A stretch of DNA of 64,000 bases from Paenalkalicoccus suaedae (GCF_006965545.2 NZ_CP041372.2:1984001-2048000), one strand, 5' to 3'. Shown: positions 1 through 8,723, counted from the stretch's first letter. Notes: generated by a model not told the origin, from the sequence alone. Numbers and translations are program-made.

Positions 1-908
1 TCTGTTTGAATCGAAATAAAATCAACAGATATTCCATTCTTAGCAAGCTCTTCAAAAATGATCGCCTGGTCATTAATAGACGTGGTCGAGACTGTTACTT
101 GCGCTAAATCTTTTACGTGAGCGATTCCCGTAATAGGACGATCCGAGACGTCTCCACCTCGTTTATCAGACGTGCTTGATGTTATTAGTGTCCCGAGATC
201 ATCATCCATCGTAGATCGAATACGAACTGGTACCTTTGCTTGCATCGCGACCTCGACAGCACGCGGATGTATCACTTTGGCACCTTGATACGCCATATTG
301 CATACCTCGTTATAGCTCACGACAGAGAGCGTGTGTGCATTATTCACGACACGAGGATCGGCTGTCATAATCCCTGGAACATCAGTAAAGATATCCACAT
401 ATTCTGCTTCAAGCGCCGCTCCTATTGCTGTAGCAGATGTATCAGAGCCACCTCTCCCAAGAGTAGCCGTAACACCTTTCACTGTCTCCCCTTGGAAACC
501 AGTTACGACAACCACATCAACCGTTTGAAGGGCTTGCTCTAATGGCTCTGAGCGTACTTCAATGATACGTGCATCACCAAAATCTTCCGTTGTGCGGAAT
601 CCAGCCTGTGCGCCTGTCATGGCTAGCGACGCTACTCCTTTATGCTGAAGCAACGAGGAAAACACGACAGATGAGATGGTTTCACCGCACGCTAAAAGCT
701 GATCCTCTTCCCGCTTTGACAAAGGTCCTTCGGCAAGAGAAAGCAACGTATCCGTCGCATAGGGATCACCAGATCTGCCCATAGCAGACACGACGACAAC
801 GACTTTATACCCTTCTTGAAGCGCTTGAATGACATGCTCAGAGGAGCGCTCTCGACGTTCTTTTGTTTGTAAGGACGTCCCACCAAATTTTTGCACTACT
901 ACCTTCAT
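1..908 (-). CDS. dapG: Aspartate kinase I (3' end beyond window)
   Basis: Phosphorylates aspartate, the first step of the diaminopimelate/lysine/dipicolinate branch. About 302 N-terminal codons are visible; the reading frame is still open at position 1, so the C-terminal ACT region is cut by the window edge. The start is ATG at 908 (MKVVVQKFGGTS), which carries the KFGGTS nucleotide-binding signature of aspartokinases; GRGGSDTSA and the FTDVPG segment follow further in. It lies 25 bp after asd, as in the B. subtilis spoVFA-spoVFB-asd-dapG-dapA cluster, where the product is the diaminopimelate-sensitive isozyme. The isozyme name rests on synteny. Confidence 0.93.
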   Translation of the reverse strand, partial: MKVVVQKFGGTSLQTKERRERSSEHVIQALQEGYKVVVVVSAMGRSGDPYATDTLLSLAEGPLSKREEDQLLACGETISSVVFSSLLQHKGVASLAMTGAQAGFRTTEDFGDARIIEVRSEPLEQALQTVDVVVVTGFQGETVKGVTATLGRGGSDTSATAIGAALEAEYVDIFTDVPGIMTADPRVVNNAHTLSVVSYNEVCNMAYQGAKVIHPRAVEVAMQAKVPVRIRSTMDDDLGTLITSSTSDKRGGDVSDRPITGIAHVKDLAQVTVSTTSINDQAIIFEELAKNGISVDFISIQT

Positions 909-933
909 ACACCTATCCTCAGCCTTCTATTGT

Positions 934-1980
934 CTATTTTAATAAACCTAATTTTACAAGTGAAAAAGCAATTTGAACCGAATTTAACGCTGCGCCCTTT
1001 AAGAGGTTATCCGCAACGATCCACATATGGAATCCTTTTGGCTCATCAATATCCTGTCTAATTCGGCCAACAAAAACAGGATCCTTTCCTTTAGCCTCTG
1101 ACGCTAATGGATATACTTGGTTAGAAGGATCATCTTGCAATGTGACGCCAGGTGCCTCTTCAAGTAGGCTTCTAACTTTGGCTACATCTAACCCTTCTTT
1201 TTCTACTTCTACATAAACAGACTCGGAGTGCCCTGTCTCGACAGGAAGTCGCACACATGTCGCTGCCACTTTAATTGATTCGTCTTCCATAATCTTTTTC
1301 GTTTCATTAATCATTTTCATTTCTTCATACGTGAATCCATTCTCTTGGAATACGTCGATTTGAGGCACCGCATTAAATGCGATTTGATAATGCTTTTTAT
1401 CTCCTGAGACAGGTAATACTTTTGGCTCTATCTCTTCCTCATTTAATAGCTGTTGCGTTTGCTCATACATTTCATCAATCGCATTAACACCAGCTCCTGA
1501 TACTGCCTGGTATGTAGAAACGACGATGCGAGATAACCCATAGTCACGTCTTAGTGGCTCTAATGCCGCTACCATTTGGATCGTCGAACAGTTTGGGTTC
1601 GCAATGATTCCGTTATGCTCGTGTAGAGCATGCTCATTTACTTCAGGTACGACTAAAGGAACATCCTTATCCATTCGGAACGCGCTCGTATTATCAACGA
1701 CAATCGCACCTCTTTTTACTGCTTCTTTTGCAAGCGCCTTTGAAACGGATCCTCCTGCACTGAATAAAGCAAGCTGAATTCCTTCGAATGATTCTGGAGT
1801 TGCTTCCTCAACAGTAAGTTCTTCATTTTTAAATGTTATTTTTTTACCAGCCGAACGAGCTGATGATAAAAGTTTCATTGATGCAATTGGGAACGATAGG
1901 CGATCTAATGTTTTGAGCATTTGTTCTCCTACTGCTCCTGTGGCTCCTACTATTGCTACGTGAAATCCTGCATGTGACAT
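934..1980 (-). CDS. asd: Aspartate-semialdehyde dehydrogenase
   Basis: NADPH-dependent reduction of aspartyl phosphate to aspartate semialdehyde, feeding lysine, diaminopimelate, threonine/methionine and dipicolinate. The 348-residue length is normal for the family. Visible motifs are the nucleotide-binding GATGAVG (residues 12-18), the catalytic cysteine in NPNCST (Cys131), the STYQAVSGAG segment (155-164) and the substrate-binding ETGHSE (His251). It follows spoVFB and precedes dapG, so one transcript can supply the precursor for spore dipicolinate. A GGGAG Shine-Dalgarno lies just upstream of the ATG. Confidence 0.97.
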   Translation of the reverse strand: MSHAGFHVAIVGATGAVGEQMLKTLDRLSFPIASMKLLSSARSAGKKITFKNEELTVEEATPESFEGIQLALFSAGGSVSKALAKEAVKRGAIVVDNTSAFRMDKDVPLVVPEVNEHALHEHNGIIANPNCSTIQMVAALEPLRRDYGLSRIVVSTYQAVSGAGVNAIDEMYEQTQQLLNEEEIEPKVLPVSGDKKHYQIAFNAVPQIDVFQENGFTYEEMKMINETKKIMEDESIKVAATCVRLPVETGHSESVYVEVEKEGLDVAKVRSLLEEAPGVTLQDDPSNQVYPLASEAKGKDPVFVGRIRQDIDEPKGFHMWIVADNLLKGAALNSVQIAFSLVKLGLLK

Positions 1981-2089
1981 TGTTATTCTCCCTTCCTATT
2001 CCCATTCATATAATAGATTAGAAGCCCTTTTTACGAAGGGCCTCCTTTACACTATCTTTATATTCTATCAAGTGTTCGACACTTTTGCA

Positions 2090-2683
2090 TTAACTGTTCA
2101 CTTTTTGGCGTAAAATAGGCTGAATCTGTTTGTGATCTAAAGCATGCTCAATCGTTGTCATAATAAGCTCCATGTGAGCTACTAAAGAGGTAGGTTTATT
2201 AAAAGGCGCGTCCTGTCCAAATGGCACAAAGTAGATGTTTTTTGCATTTATGAGACGCATGACATTGATTCCGTTTAATCCAAGCCCATCATTTGTGGAA
2301 ATAGCAAGTACAACTGGTCTACCAGTTCGAAGCGTTGCTTTTGCCCCCATCAATACAGGGGTGTCTGTCATGGCGTTTGCAAATTTACTCATCGAGTTTC
2401 CTGTTAAAGGAGCGATTAACATGCAGTCCAGTGGCGTCTTGGGACCGAATGGCTCTGCTTTTACGATAGAATCTACTAATGGCTCTGGCGTAATTCGTTT
2501 GATCTCTTCTTGCCAAGACGAACTCGTTCCAAACTTCGTATCTGTTGTCATAAACGTAGGTGACACAAACGGCGTTACTTTTGCTCCAGCATCTACTAAC
2601 GCCTGCATTGGTCCTATCACTTCTTCGTACGTGCAATGTGAACCAGTTATCCCAAATCCAATATGTTTACCCGACACATTCAT
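2090..2683 (-). CDS. spoVFB: Dipicolinate synthase subunit B (flavoprotein)
   Basis: Together with SpoVFA it oxidises dihydrodipicolinate to dipicolinic acid in the mother cell; the calcium chelate fills the spore core. At 197 residues it matches the family (about 200) and has the flavoprotein-type N terminus (GKHIGFGITGS) and an IAPLTGNSMSK segment. The frame extends upstream to 2701, but GGGGAA six bases before the ATG at 2683 and alignment with known SpoVFB favour the inner start. It lies 23 bp after spoVFA, in the same transcript. Confidence 0.93.
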   Translation of the reverse strand: MNVSGKHIGFGITGSHCTYEEVIGPMQALVDAGAKVTPFVSPTFMTTDTKFGTSSSWQEEIKRITPEPLVDSIVKAEPFGPKTPLDCMLIAPLTGNSMSKFANAMTDTPVLMGAKATLRTGRPVVLAISTNDGLGLNGINVMRLINAKNIYFVPFGQDAPFNKPTSLVAHMELIMTTIEHALDHKQIQPILRQKVNS

Positions 2684-2706
2684 GTATGTTCCCCATTTCA
2701 TTCAAA

Positions 2707-3420
2707 TTAACCATTTTGACTTTCCCACTCAATAAACTGCGCTATATTTTCACCAGAAGACCGAGGAGCAACGATTGCAGGTAAGCTTGGTAATTTTTTA
2801 TACTCTGCGTTGGGCGCATGAATAAACATGTCTTTTGCTGTCACAATATCCAGTACAAGACTCGCTTGACTCGTTTTATCAATAACCGCAGCTGGAATCG
2901 TGTTAATGACAATATCCACTTCCTCGATGCTTGTAATCTCTTTTAAGAGTAAAGCTTTTAACCGACTCTTTTCTATCTGAAAATGGGTGTAACAGCCAAC
3001 ATTAGCTCCGACTGCCGCAAGCCTTCTCGCGATAGAAATACCAGTTTTGCCAGCACCTACTACTGCAATAGAAGTCTCAAATATACTTTTATCTGTATCT
3101 GATAAGACATGCATCAAGATCCCTTCCGCTGTTAGTCCTGCCTGATACCAAGACACACTGTCATCCTTCATCCACTCAATCACTTTGCCACCACTTGCAA
3201 AGACATCTTTAAGTAAAAAGGCAGGAGCAATCCCACAAAAGTGATAAGGGATCTGCCTCCATTTTGCATCTCGTTTATCAGGTCCTTTAACAGGCCACAC
3301 TAGCGCATCCGCTACTGGTATGTCATCATCAGGATGTAGAAGCGAAACACGATGTTTAAGCTTTAGCCAGTCTGCTAAATAGCGATATCTAGGATCTGCG
3401 TCTACAACAGCTACATGCAT
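2707..3420 (-). CDS. spoVFA: Dipicolinate synthase subunit A, short form
   Basis: NAD(P)-binding dehydrogenase-like subunit of dipicolinate synthase. The Rossmann signature VGAGKTGISIARRLAAVGA lies mid-protein, followed by a conserved INTIPA segment and a C-terminal LPAIVAPRSSGENIAQ that resembles the end of B. subtilis SpoVFA. At 237 residues it is about 60 shorter than the roughly 297-residue B. subtilis protein; most of the loss is in the N-terminal half. No frameshift is evident, the start has a GGAGG site and spoVFB follows directly, so I read it as a working divergent form. A sigma-K-like promoter lies upstream. Confidence 0.85.
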   Translation of the reverse strand: MHVAVVDADPRYRYLADWLKLKHRVSLLHPDDDIPVADALVWPVKGPDKRDAKWRQIPYHFCGIAPAFLLKDVFASGGKVIEWMKDDSVSWYQAGLTAEGILMHVLSDTDKSIFETSIAVVGAGKTGISIARRLAAVGANVGCYTHFQIEKSRLKALLLKEITSIEEVDIVINTIPAAVIDKTSQASLVLDIVTAKDMFIHAPNAEYKKLPSLPAIVAPRSSGENIAQFIEWESQNG

Positions 3421-3447
3421 ACATCATCCCTCCTTTACCTATAGTCG

Positions 3448-3474
3448 TACTATATGAAGGGTATGTGGGAATGT
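3448..3474 (-). promoter_or_regulatory. Sigma-K-type promoter for spoVFA-spoVFB
   Basis: On the minus strand CATATAGTA (3448-3456) fits the sigma-K -10 consensus CATANNNTA, and an AC dinucleotide 16 bases upstream (3473-3474) fits its -35. It ends about 28 bp before the spoVFA start. In B. subtilis the spoVF operon is transcribed by sigma-K in the mother cell, so site and gene function agree. This is a pattern match by eye. Confidence 0.7.
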
Positions 3475-3650
3475 GCGCCTAATCGGACCGCTTCCTGATT
3501 TGCTTAGATTAAGGTATCTGATCGCTCCAATAGAAGGAAGGCTTGGCCAAAAGTGTTTCGAGTAACCGATACTACTTGGTGATTTCTCCTGTTTCATACG
3601 ACTAAGAACGTTTACGTGCTTAGTTTTCGGGTAGATGATGGTTAAAAAAC

Positions 3651-3734
3651 GGTTAATCGCAACTCGGTTCCGGTTAATCGACGCTTAAATTCGGTTAATC
3701 CCAGCTCGGTTCCGGTTAATCGACGATCGGCTCC
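3651..3734. repeat. 21-bp tandem repeat array, four units
   Basis: Four head-to-tail units of exactly 21 bp start at 3651, 3672, 3693 and 3714. Each begins GGTTAATC; units 1 and 3 share a CTCGGTTCC tail and unit 4 ends in a close variant (ATCGGCTCC), while unit 2 differs there. A degenerate fifth unit (CATTAACCG...) runs to about 3755, and a decayed GGTTA appears just before at 3640. Stops appear in the forward frames and in the reverse frame I checked, so it is not a coding repeat. Confidence 0.85.
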
Positions 3735-3764
3735 CATTAACCGCAGAACACCAACCACAAAAAA

Positions 3765-3799
3765 GGGCTGGGACAAAATAATCGCTTTTGTCCCAGCCC
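3765..3799 (-). terminator. Intrinsic terminator after ymxH
   Basis: A perfect 14-bp stem, GGGCTGGGACAAAA (3765-3778) with TTTTGTCCCAGCCC (3786-3799), has a 7-nt loop. On the minus strand it is followed by a run of T (complement of the A-run at 3759-3764). It separates the ylxY-mlpA-ymxH genes from the spoVF cluster. Confidence 0.88.
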
Positions 3800-3811
3800 C
3801 TTATTTACTTA

Positions 3812-4063
3812 TTAGTATAAAGAATCATGATTATCGACATCGATAATGATCATATCCTTGCCAACTTTTTTAATTTGATTCCAAGGAACAGTCAGATCGC
3901 TTCCACGCTTACTTAATCCAAACCATTTTAGCGAGGGAATAATAAGTGCTTGCACCTTGCCTTCCTTTTCATCAATTAATAGATCGGTTTGACCTAAGAC
4001 ACCTAACCGTTCTCCTCGATCAAAATCCACAATTTCCTTTTGACCTATCTCACTGAGTCTCAC
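3812..4063 (-). CDS. ymxH: YlmC/YmxH family PRC-barrel protein
   Basis: Small PRC-barrel-like protein of 83 residues, close to B. subtilis YmxH (about 85), with the conserved run RLGVLGQTDL followed by a PSLKWFG stretch. The biochemical role is not established; the family occurs in sporulating Firmicutes. A longer frame reaches 4117, but GTG at 4063 with AAGGGG about 9 bases upstream reproduces the usual N terminus (RLSEIGQKEIV), and only this start keeps it clear of mlpA, which ends at 4077. Confidence 0.82.
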   Translation of the reverse strand: MRLSEIGQKEIVDFDRGERLGVLGQTDLLIDEKEGKVQALIIPSLKWFGLSKRGSDLTVPWNQIKKVGKDMIIIDVDNHDSLY

Positions 4064-4076
4064 AGCAATCAGCCCC

Positions 4077-5312
4077 TTAAATAAAGCTTGATGGTAGTTC
4101 ACCCTTTGTGCTAACAAGAGACATAGCAGGCTTAGTCGTTAAAATCGCTTTAGCAACGTCAATGATATCCTCTAAGGTTACTGCATCAATAAACTCCGTT
4201 GTCTCTTCAATGGTCTTATGTTCACCTAAAAGTAGCTCATTCTTACCTAAACGCATCATTCTGCTACTCGTACTTTCTAGACTTAGTAAGAGAGATCCTT
4301 TAAGTTGCTCTTTGCCGTTAGCTAGCTCTTTTTCAGTAATACCGTTCTCACTTACATCTTTTAATGTATCCTGAATCACTTTATTGACCTCTTCAAGCTG
4401 ACTTTCCTTAGACCCAACATAAATCGTGACAGAGCCACTGTCTATATAAGAGGTATGGAAGGAGAAGACCGAATATGCTAAACCTCTTTCTTCTCTAATC
4501 TCTTGGAAAAGTCGGCTGCTCATACTTCCACCTAATGCGTTATTAAGTAAGATGAGAGCATATAGTCGTGAATCTGTTGAAGCAAACCCCTCATAGTTAA
4601 GGCAAAAATGCGCTTGCTCTGTTTCTTTCGCTTTCGTTTCAATAGACGGATAAAAAATTGGCTTCTCAATTTGTGGCTGTGGCTGCGCTTTTGGAAGCAT
4701 CTCAAATAACGATTCAATATGCGCAATAAGCTCATCATCTAGGTTACCAACGATTGACACGACTGTGTTACCGCCATGATAGTTAGACGTCATATAATCA
4801 AATAAATTAGCTTTGTTAAATCCATCGATCGTTTCTTCTGTTCCTAAAATTGGAGCGGCAAGTGGATGATCTTGATACGTTGCCTTAGCAAGCAACTCGT
4901 GAACGAGATCGTCTGGTGTATCATCATACATACTGATCTCTTCTTTTACGACACCTTTCTCTTTCCCCATTTCAACCTCATCGAAGGTAGAGTGAAAGAA
5001 CATGTCCGTTAACACATCTAGTGCGTGCCTTGCATGCGTATCAACAACTTTTGCATAGTAACACGTATATTCTTTAGCTGTCATCGCGTTTACTTGACCG
5101 CCTATCGAATCGAAGGCTTCGGCGATATCTCTCGCTGAACGAGATTTTGTCCCTTTAAACAGCATATGCTCGATAAAATGAGCCATTCCATTTTGTTTTC
5201 CAATTTCGTATCTTGAGCCCGTACCTACCCAAATCCCCATTGAAATAGAGCGTACGCGATCATTTTTTTCTAGTACAATTCTAAGTCCGTTCGGACATGT
5301 ATATCGTTTCAT
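4077..5312 (-). CDS. mlpA: M16 family zinc processing protease
   Basis: Pitrilysin/insulinase-type metalloprotease (B. subtilis MlpA/YmxG). At 411 residues it matches that family. The inverted zinc motif HFIEH sits at residues 45-49 (His45, Glu48, His49) inside an N-terminal peptidase domain; the second M16 domain carries the family LAYSVFSFH segment. The frame opens at 5348, but ATG at 5312 has GGGGGA 6-7 bases upstream and gives the standard MKRYTCPNGL start. It follows ylxY by 16 bp. The physiological substrate is not known from sequence. Confidence 0.93.
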   Translation of the reverse strand: MKRYTCPNGLRIVLEKNDRVRSISMGIWVGTGSRYEIGKQNGMAHFIEHMLFKGTKSRSARDIAEAFDSIGGQVNAMTAKEYTCYYAKVVDTHARHALDVLTDMFFHSTFDEVEMGKEKGVVKEEISMYDDTPDDLVHELLAKATYQDHPLAAPILGTEETIDGFNKANLFDYMTSNYHGGNTVVSIVGNLDDELIAHIESLFEMLPKAQPQPQIEKPIFYPSIETKAKETEQAHFCLNYEGFASTDSRLYALILLNNALGGSMSSRLFQEIREERGLAYSVFSFHTSYIDSGSVTIYVGSKESQLEEVNKVIQDTLKDVSENGITEKELANGKEQLKGSLLLSLESTSSRMMRLGKNELLLGEHKTIEETTEFIDAVTLEDIIDVAKAILTTKPAMSLVSTKGELPSSFI

Positions 5313-5328
5313 GTAAATCCCCCAACTT

Positions 5329-6243
5329 TTAATCAACACGCTTCTCACTCAACAGTTCGCTGACTGACAGGAGTGATAGCCCTTTTGTTTGTAATCCCTC
5401 TATAATGGTATCTAATGCCTCAGATGAAGCTTTTGTAGGATGCATCAACATGAGCGTCCCAGGCGCCGCTTCTTTAATGACCCTACTCGCCATCGAAGTA
5501 GGATCAGGATTTCGCCAATCTACCGTGTCTACCGTCCATAATACCGTATATAAGCCATACTCTCTAGCGATATCCACAACTTCTTGTCGATAGCTTCCAC
5601 TCGGTGGTGCAAACAACGTTGGCTTAACACCTGTTGTTACTTGGATCACTGTTTGTGTTTTATCGATTTCCTCTCGAATTTTAGAGGCTGTGAGCGACTT
5701 CATATCAGGATGACTATACCCGTGATTACCTACTTCGTGACCGGCTTCAACGATCATGGTTGCGAGCGCCTTATTCTTATTTGTCCAAGACCCATCTAAG
5801 AAAAACGTTGCTTTAACTTTATGTTGTTCTAATGTTTCGAGCATTGGTAAGAGGTACTCATTTCCCCAAGCTACATTAATCATTAATGCAGTAGCGGCCT
5901 TTTTGTTATTGCCCTTATAAATTGGTGTCGGTTCTAGGTCTTGTAAGTGGACGCTTGGCGACACCTCGTTGTAGGCGAGCTTCGTCTCGTCAAATTGCTT
6001 ATCCATCCTCTTTAATGACGCCTCTATATCAACTTCACGCCCATTGTATCCTGGGATCGCTTTCCATACAGGATCTATGTAGGCATCAATTGGACTTTCA
6101 TTTCGTTCCGATGCCGCCTGTTTAATATCGTCTTCTGATGCTATAGCAGTAAGTACCTCAGGATGTCCAGCTACTTGTACAACAATAATGAAGGAGATCA
6201 TCAGCGTTAAAAATGACCCTCCGATTAATGCGATCTTTTTCAT
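5329..6243 (-). CDS. ylxY: YlxY-type polysaccharide deacetylase-like protein
   Basis: Exported or membrane-anchored NodB-homology protein of 304 residues. It has a hydrophobic N-terminal segment (residues 4-25), a spacer, then the NodB fold from about 115. The metal-binding histidine box is present (NHGYSHPD, His174 and His178), as is the C-terminal LMHPT (His268). The usual TFDDG motif carrying catalytic aspartates is replaced by INVAWGN (122-128), and the RPPxG motif reads FAPPSG (211-216). The same replacement is, to my recollection, typical of the YlxY branch. Role unknown; it sits with pnp and mlpA as in B. subtilis. Confidence 0.88.
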   Translation of the reverse strand: MKKIALIGGSFLTLMISFIIVVQVAGHPEVLTAIASEDDIKQAASERNESPIDAYIDPVWKAIPGYNGREVDIEASLKRMDKQFDETKLAYNEVSPSVHLQDLEPTPIYKGNNKKAATALMINVAWGNEYLLPMLETLEQHKVKATFFLDGSWTNKNKALATMIVEAGHEVGNHGYSHPDMKSLTASKIREEIDKTQTVIQVTTGVKPTLFAPPSGSYRQEVVDIAREYGLYTVLWTVDTVDWRNPDPTSMASRVIKEAAPGTLMLMHPTKASSEALDTIIEGLQTKGLSLLSVSELLSEKRVD

Positions 6244-6364
6244 TCTTCTCCCCCCTTATATGGAGGGTATGACAACAGTTGGTCAAGTAGTACAGGCTAT
6301 CTGGAGAAATCTTTTGCATAGCCTAAAGCGATACACTTAGATAATCTCTTCTAAACACCGTTAA

Positions 6365-6396
6365 AAAAGGCCGAGTGATATGCCACTCGGCCTTTT
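6365..6396 (-). terminator. Intrinsic terminator after pnp
   Basis: A 13-bp perfect stem AAAAGGCCGAGTG (6365-6377) / CACTCGGCCTTTT (6384-6396) with a 6-nt loop, followed on the minus strand by T residues. It lies 15 bp past the pnp stop codon and separates pnp from ylxY. Confidence 0.9.
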
Positions 6397-6411
6397 GCTA
6401 CCTCTTACCTC

Positions 6412-8502
6412 TTACTTCTCTTCCGTTAATAGTACTTTGCGAGAAAGGTTTACGCGACCTTGATTGTCGATTTCCGTAACTTTCACTTTTACTACGTCAC
6501 CGATTGCCACAACGTCTTCTACTTTCGCTACGCGCTCATTTGCAAGCTGTGAAATGTGAACAAGACCGTCTTTACCTTTAAATAGCTCTACAAAGGCACC
6601 GAACTTCTCGATACGCTTTACTTTACCATCATAGACTTCGCCTACTTCCACTTCACGAACGATGTCTTCAATGATTGCTTTCGCTTTATCGTTCATCGAA
6701 GAATCAAGAGAAGAGATGTACACTGTACCATCTTGCTCGATATCAATTTTAACACCAGTGTCTTCAATGATTTGATTGATGATTTTTCCGCTCGGTCCAA
6801 TTACGTCACGAATCTTATCTGGATTAATAGACATCGTAATGATCTTAGGAGCATAAGCGCTAAGCTCTGTACGTGGCTCTGCGATAGCAGATAGCATGTT
6901 ATCTAGAATTGCCATGCGTCCTTGTTTAGCTTGAGACAATGCTTCCTCAAGTACTTTACGATCAATTCCGTCAATCTTAATATCCATTTGAAGTGCCGTA
7001 ACACCTTGAGCAGTTCCTGCTACTTTAAAGTCCATGTCTCCAAGCGCATCTTCCATACCTTGAATATCCGTTAATACTACTACGTCATCTTCATATTTCA
7101 CAAGACCCATCGCGATTCCGGCTACAGGAGCTTTAAGTGGTACACCCGCTGCCATCATTGCTAGTGTACTCGCACAAATACTTGCTTGAGAAGTAGAACC
7201 GTTAGATTCTAATACTTCAGATACGAGACGAATTGTATATGGGAAGTCCTTTTCAGAAGGAATAACTTTCTCAAGTGCACGTTCACCTAGTGCCCCGTGA
7301 CCAATTTCACGACGACCCGGACCACGAATTGGTCCAGTTTCCCCTACACTAAATAGTGGGAAGTTGTAGTGGTGCATGAATCTTTTCGACTCTTCGATTC
7401 CAAGTCCATCAAGTACCTGTACGTCTCCAAGTGCACCTAACGTACAAACACTTAGTGCTTGCGTTTGTCCACGTGTGAAGAGACCAGATCCATGAGTACG
7501 CTGAAGGATATCTACTTCAGATGCTAATGAACGAATCTCATCGTGACGGCGCCCATCAGGACGAAGGTTTTCTTGCGTGATTAGCTTTCTAACTGTGTTC
7601 TTTACAAGCTTATCTAACACGCCTTTTACGTCAGAAGTACGATCTTCTTCCGCCTCAGCGTAATCCATTAATACATCATCGTACACGTTTTTGATAGCTG
7701 TATCACGAGCTTGCTTATCTACGACAGTTGCCGCTTCAACAAGCTTGTTACCAACCTTTTGCTTCACTTCTTCAAGAAGCTCTTCATCCGTTTTAAGTAA
7801 AACGACATCCATTTTTTCTGTGCTGCATGCTTCAACAATCTCTTCTTGGAAAGCAACAAGACGCTTAATTTCTTCATGTCCGAAGAGAATTGCCTCAAGC
7901 ATTGCTTCCTCAGGAACTTCATCAGCACCGGCTTCAACCATGTTGATTGCGTGCTTTGTACCAGCAACGATTAAGTCGATATCCGACTTAGCCATTTGCT
8001 CTCCAGTTGGATTAATAATGAATTCGTTATCGATTCTACCAACTGTCACTCCTGCGATTGGTCCTGCAAACGGGATATTAGACACAGAAAGTGCTAATGA
8101 TGATCCGATCATTGCAGCCATCTCAGACGAGCAATCCTGATCATTAGACATAACAATGCTGATGACTTGTACATCATTACGGAATCCGTCTGGGAATAAT
8201 GGACGGATTGGTCGGTCGATCAAGCGGCTAGTTAAAACTGCATGGTCAGATGGACGTCCTTCACGCTTAATAAATCCTCCTGGAATCTTACCAGCAGCGT
8301 AAAGTCTCTCCTCGTAGTTCACTGTTAATGGGAAAAATGGTAGATCTTTTGGCTCTTTAGATGCTGTCGCTGTAGATAATACTGCTGTATCGCCGTAGCG
8401 TACTAGAACAGCTCCGTTCGCTTGCTTAGCAAATTGACCAGTCTCAACTGTGAGCGTTCTTCCAGCCCATTCTGTAGAAAATACTTGTTTTCCTTGGGTC
8501 AT
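6412..8502 (-). CDS. pnp: Polyribonucleotide nucleotidyltransferase (PNPase)
   Basis: Phosphorolytic 3'-5' exoribonuclease, a core RNA-decay enzyme. It has 696 residues with two RNase PH-like domains, an alpha-helical linker, a KH domain around [15 protein letters not shown] and a C-terminal S1 domain ([15 protein letters not shown]). The frame continues upstream to 8622, but the N-terminal 40 residues have no family counterpart; ATG at 8502 ([12 protein letters not shown]) matches PNPases. The GAGAGGAG site lies about 12 bases from it, slightly long. Upstream lie a probable promoter and a repeat-containing leader; a terminator follows. Confidence 0.97.
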   Translation of the reverse strand: MTQGKQVFSTEWAGRTLTVETGQFAKQANGAVLVRYGDTAVLSTATASKEPKDLPFFPLTVNYEERLYAAGKIPGGFIKREGRPSDHAVLTSRLIDRPIRPLFPDGFRNDVQVISIVMSNDQDCSSEMAAMIGSSLALSVSNIPFAGPIAGVTVGRIDNEFIINPTGEQMAKSDIDLIVAGTKHAINMVEAGADEVPEEAMLEAILFGHEEIKRLVAFQEEIVEACSTEKMDVVLLKTDEELLEEVKQKVGNKLVEAATVVDKQARDTAIKNVYDDVLMDYAEAEEDRTSDVKGVLDKLVKNTVRKLITQENLRPDGRRHDEIRSLASEVDILQRTHGSGLFTRGQTQALSVCTLGALGDVQVLDGLGIEESKRFMHHYNFPLFSVGETGPIRGPGRREIGHGALGERALEKVIPSEKDFPYTIRLVSEVLESNGSTSQASICASTLAMMAAGVPLKAPVAGIAMGLVKYEDDVVVLTDIQGMEDALGDMDFKVAGTAQGVTALQMDIKIDGIDRKVLEEALSQAKQGRMAILDNMLSAIAEPRTELSAYAPKIITMSINPDKIRDVIGPSGKIINQIIEDTGVKIDIEQDGTVYISSLDSSMNDKAKAIIEDIVREVEVGEVYDGKVKRIEKFGAFVELFKGKDGLVHISQLANERVAKVEDVVAIGDVVKVKVTEIDNQGRVNLSRKVLLTEEK

Positions 8503-8587
8503 GTTATTGTAGTGCTCCTCTCGCCTAAATAAATTTATAGTCTGTATGTAAACGTATAATACGGTACAACATATGGAATCCTTCCCC

Positions 8588-8616
8588 ATCATATCAGAAA
8601 TGGAGCAGGATTGAAA
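8588..8616 (-). promoter_or_regulatory. Probable sigma-A promoter for pnp
   Basis: On the minus strand TTTCAA (8611-8616), a 17-bp spacer, then TATGAT (8588-8593). The -10 is one base off consensus and the -35 is weak. It lies between the rpsO terminator and pnp, leaving a leader of roughly 80 nt. Confidence 0.55.
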
Positions 8617-8618
8617 GC

Positions 8619-8660
8619 ACACGTATAGCGTATCCGTATAGCGAATTTACTATACGTCAC
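8619..8660. repeat. GTATAG direct/inverted repeats upstream of pnp
   Basis: CGTATAGCG occurs twice with a 13-bp period (8622-8630 and 8635-8643), and an inverted copy CTATACG follows at about 8650-8656. The cluster lies just upstream of the -35 of the probable pnp promoter and downstream of the rpsO terminator. It could be a binding site or remnant structure; no factor is recognisable. Confidence 0.5.
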
Positions 8661-8694
8661 GAGTTTGGTTATACCTGTTTAACTCCATAATAAA

Positions 8695-8716
8695 AAGCGG
8701 GAGAAAACTCCCGCTT
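8695..8716 (-). terminator. Intrinsic terminator after rpsO
   Basis: A 9-bp perfect stem AAGCGGGAG (8695-8703) / CTCCCGCTT (8708-8716) with a tetraloop, followed on the minus strand by TTTATTAT. It lies 7 bp past the rpsO stop and separates it from the pnp promoter. Confidence 0.85.
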
Positions 8717-8723
8717 AGTGAAC

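Larger units (their letters stand above)
3421..3811. other. Intergenic region between ymxH and spoVFA
   Basis: This 391-bp stretch has no supportable gene on either strand. It holds the ymxH-side terminator (3765-3799), a 21-bp tandem repeat array (3651-3734), a small ACTAAG/CTTAGT inverted repeat (3601-3624) and the sigma-K-like promoter of spoVFA (3448-3474). Nothing recognisable was seen between about 3475 and 3600. Confidence 0.8.

Noticed and set aside
240-542. Plus-strand open frames over dapG (100 and 65 aa)
   Set aside because: They run opposite to a clear aspartokinase gene, show no domain and have no ribosome site; they are shadows of the real frame.
2235-2735. 166-aa plus-strand frame opposite spoVFB
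   Set aside because: Antisense shadow of a conserved gene; no independent start signal or family.
3640-3760. CRISPR array reading of the 21-bp repeats
   Set aside because: The units are directly adjacent with no unique spacers and no cas genes are present.
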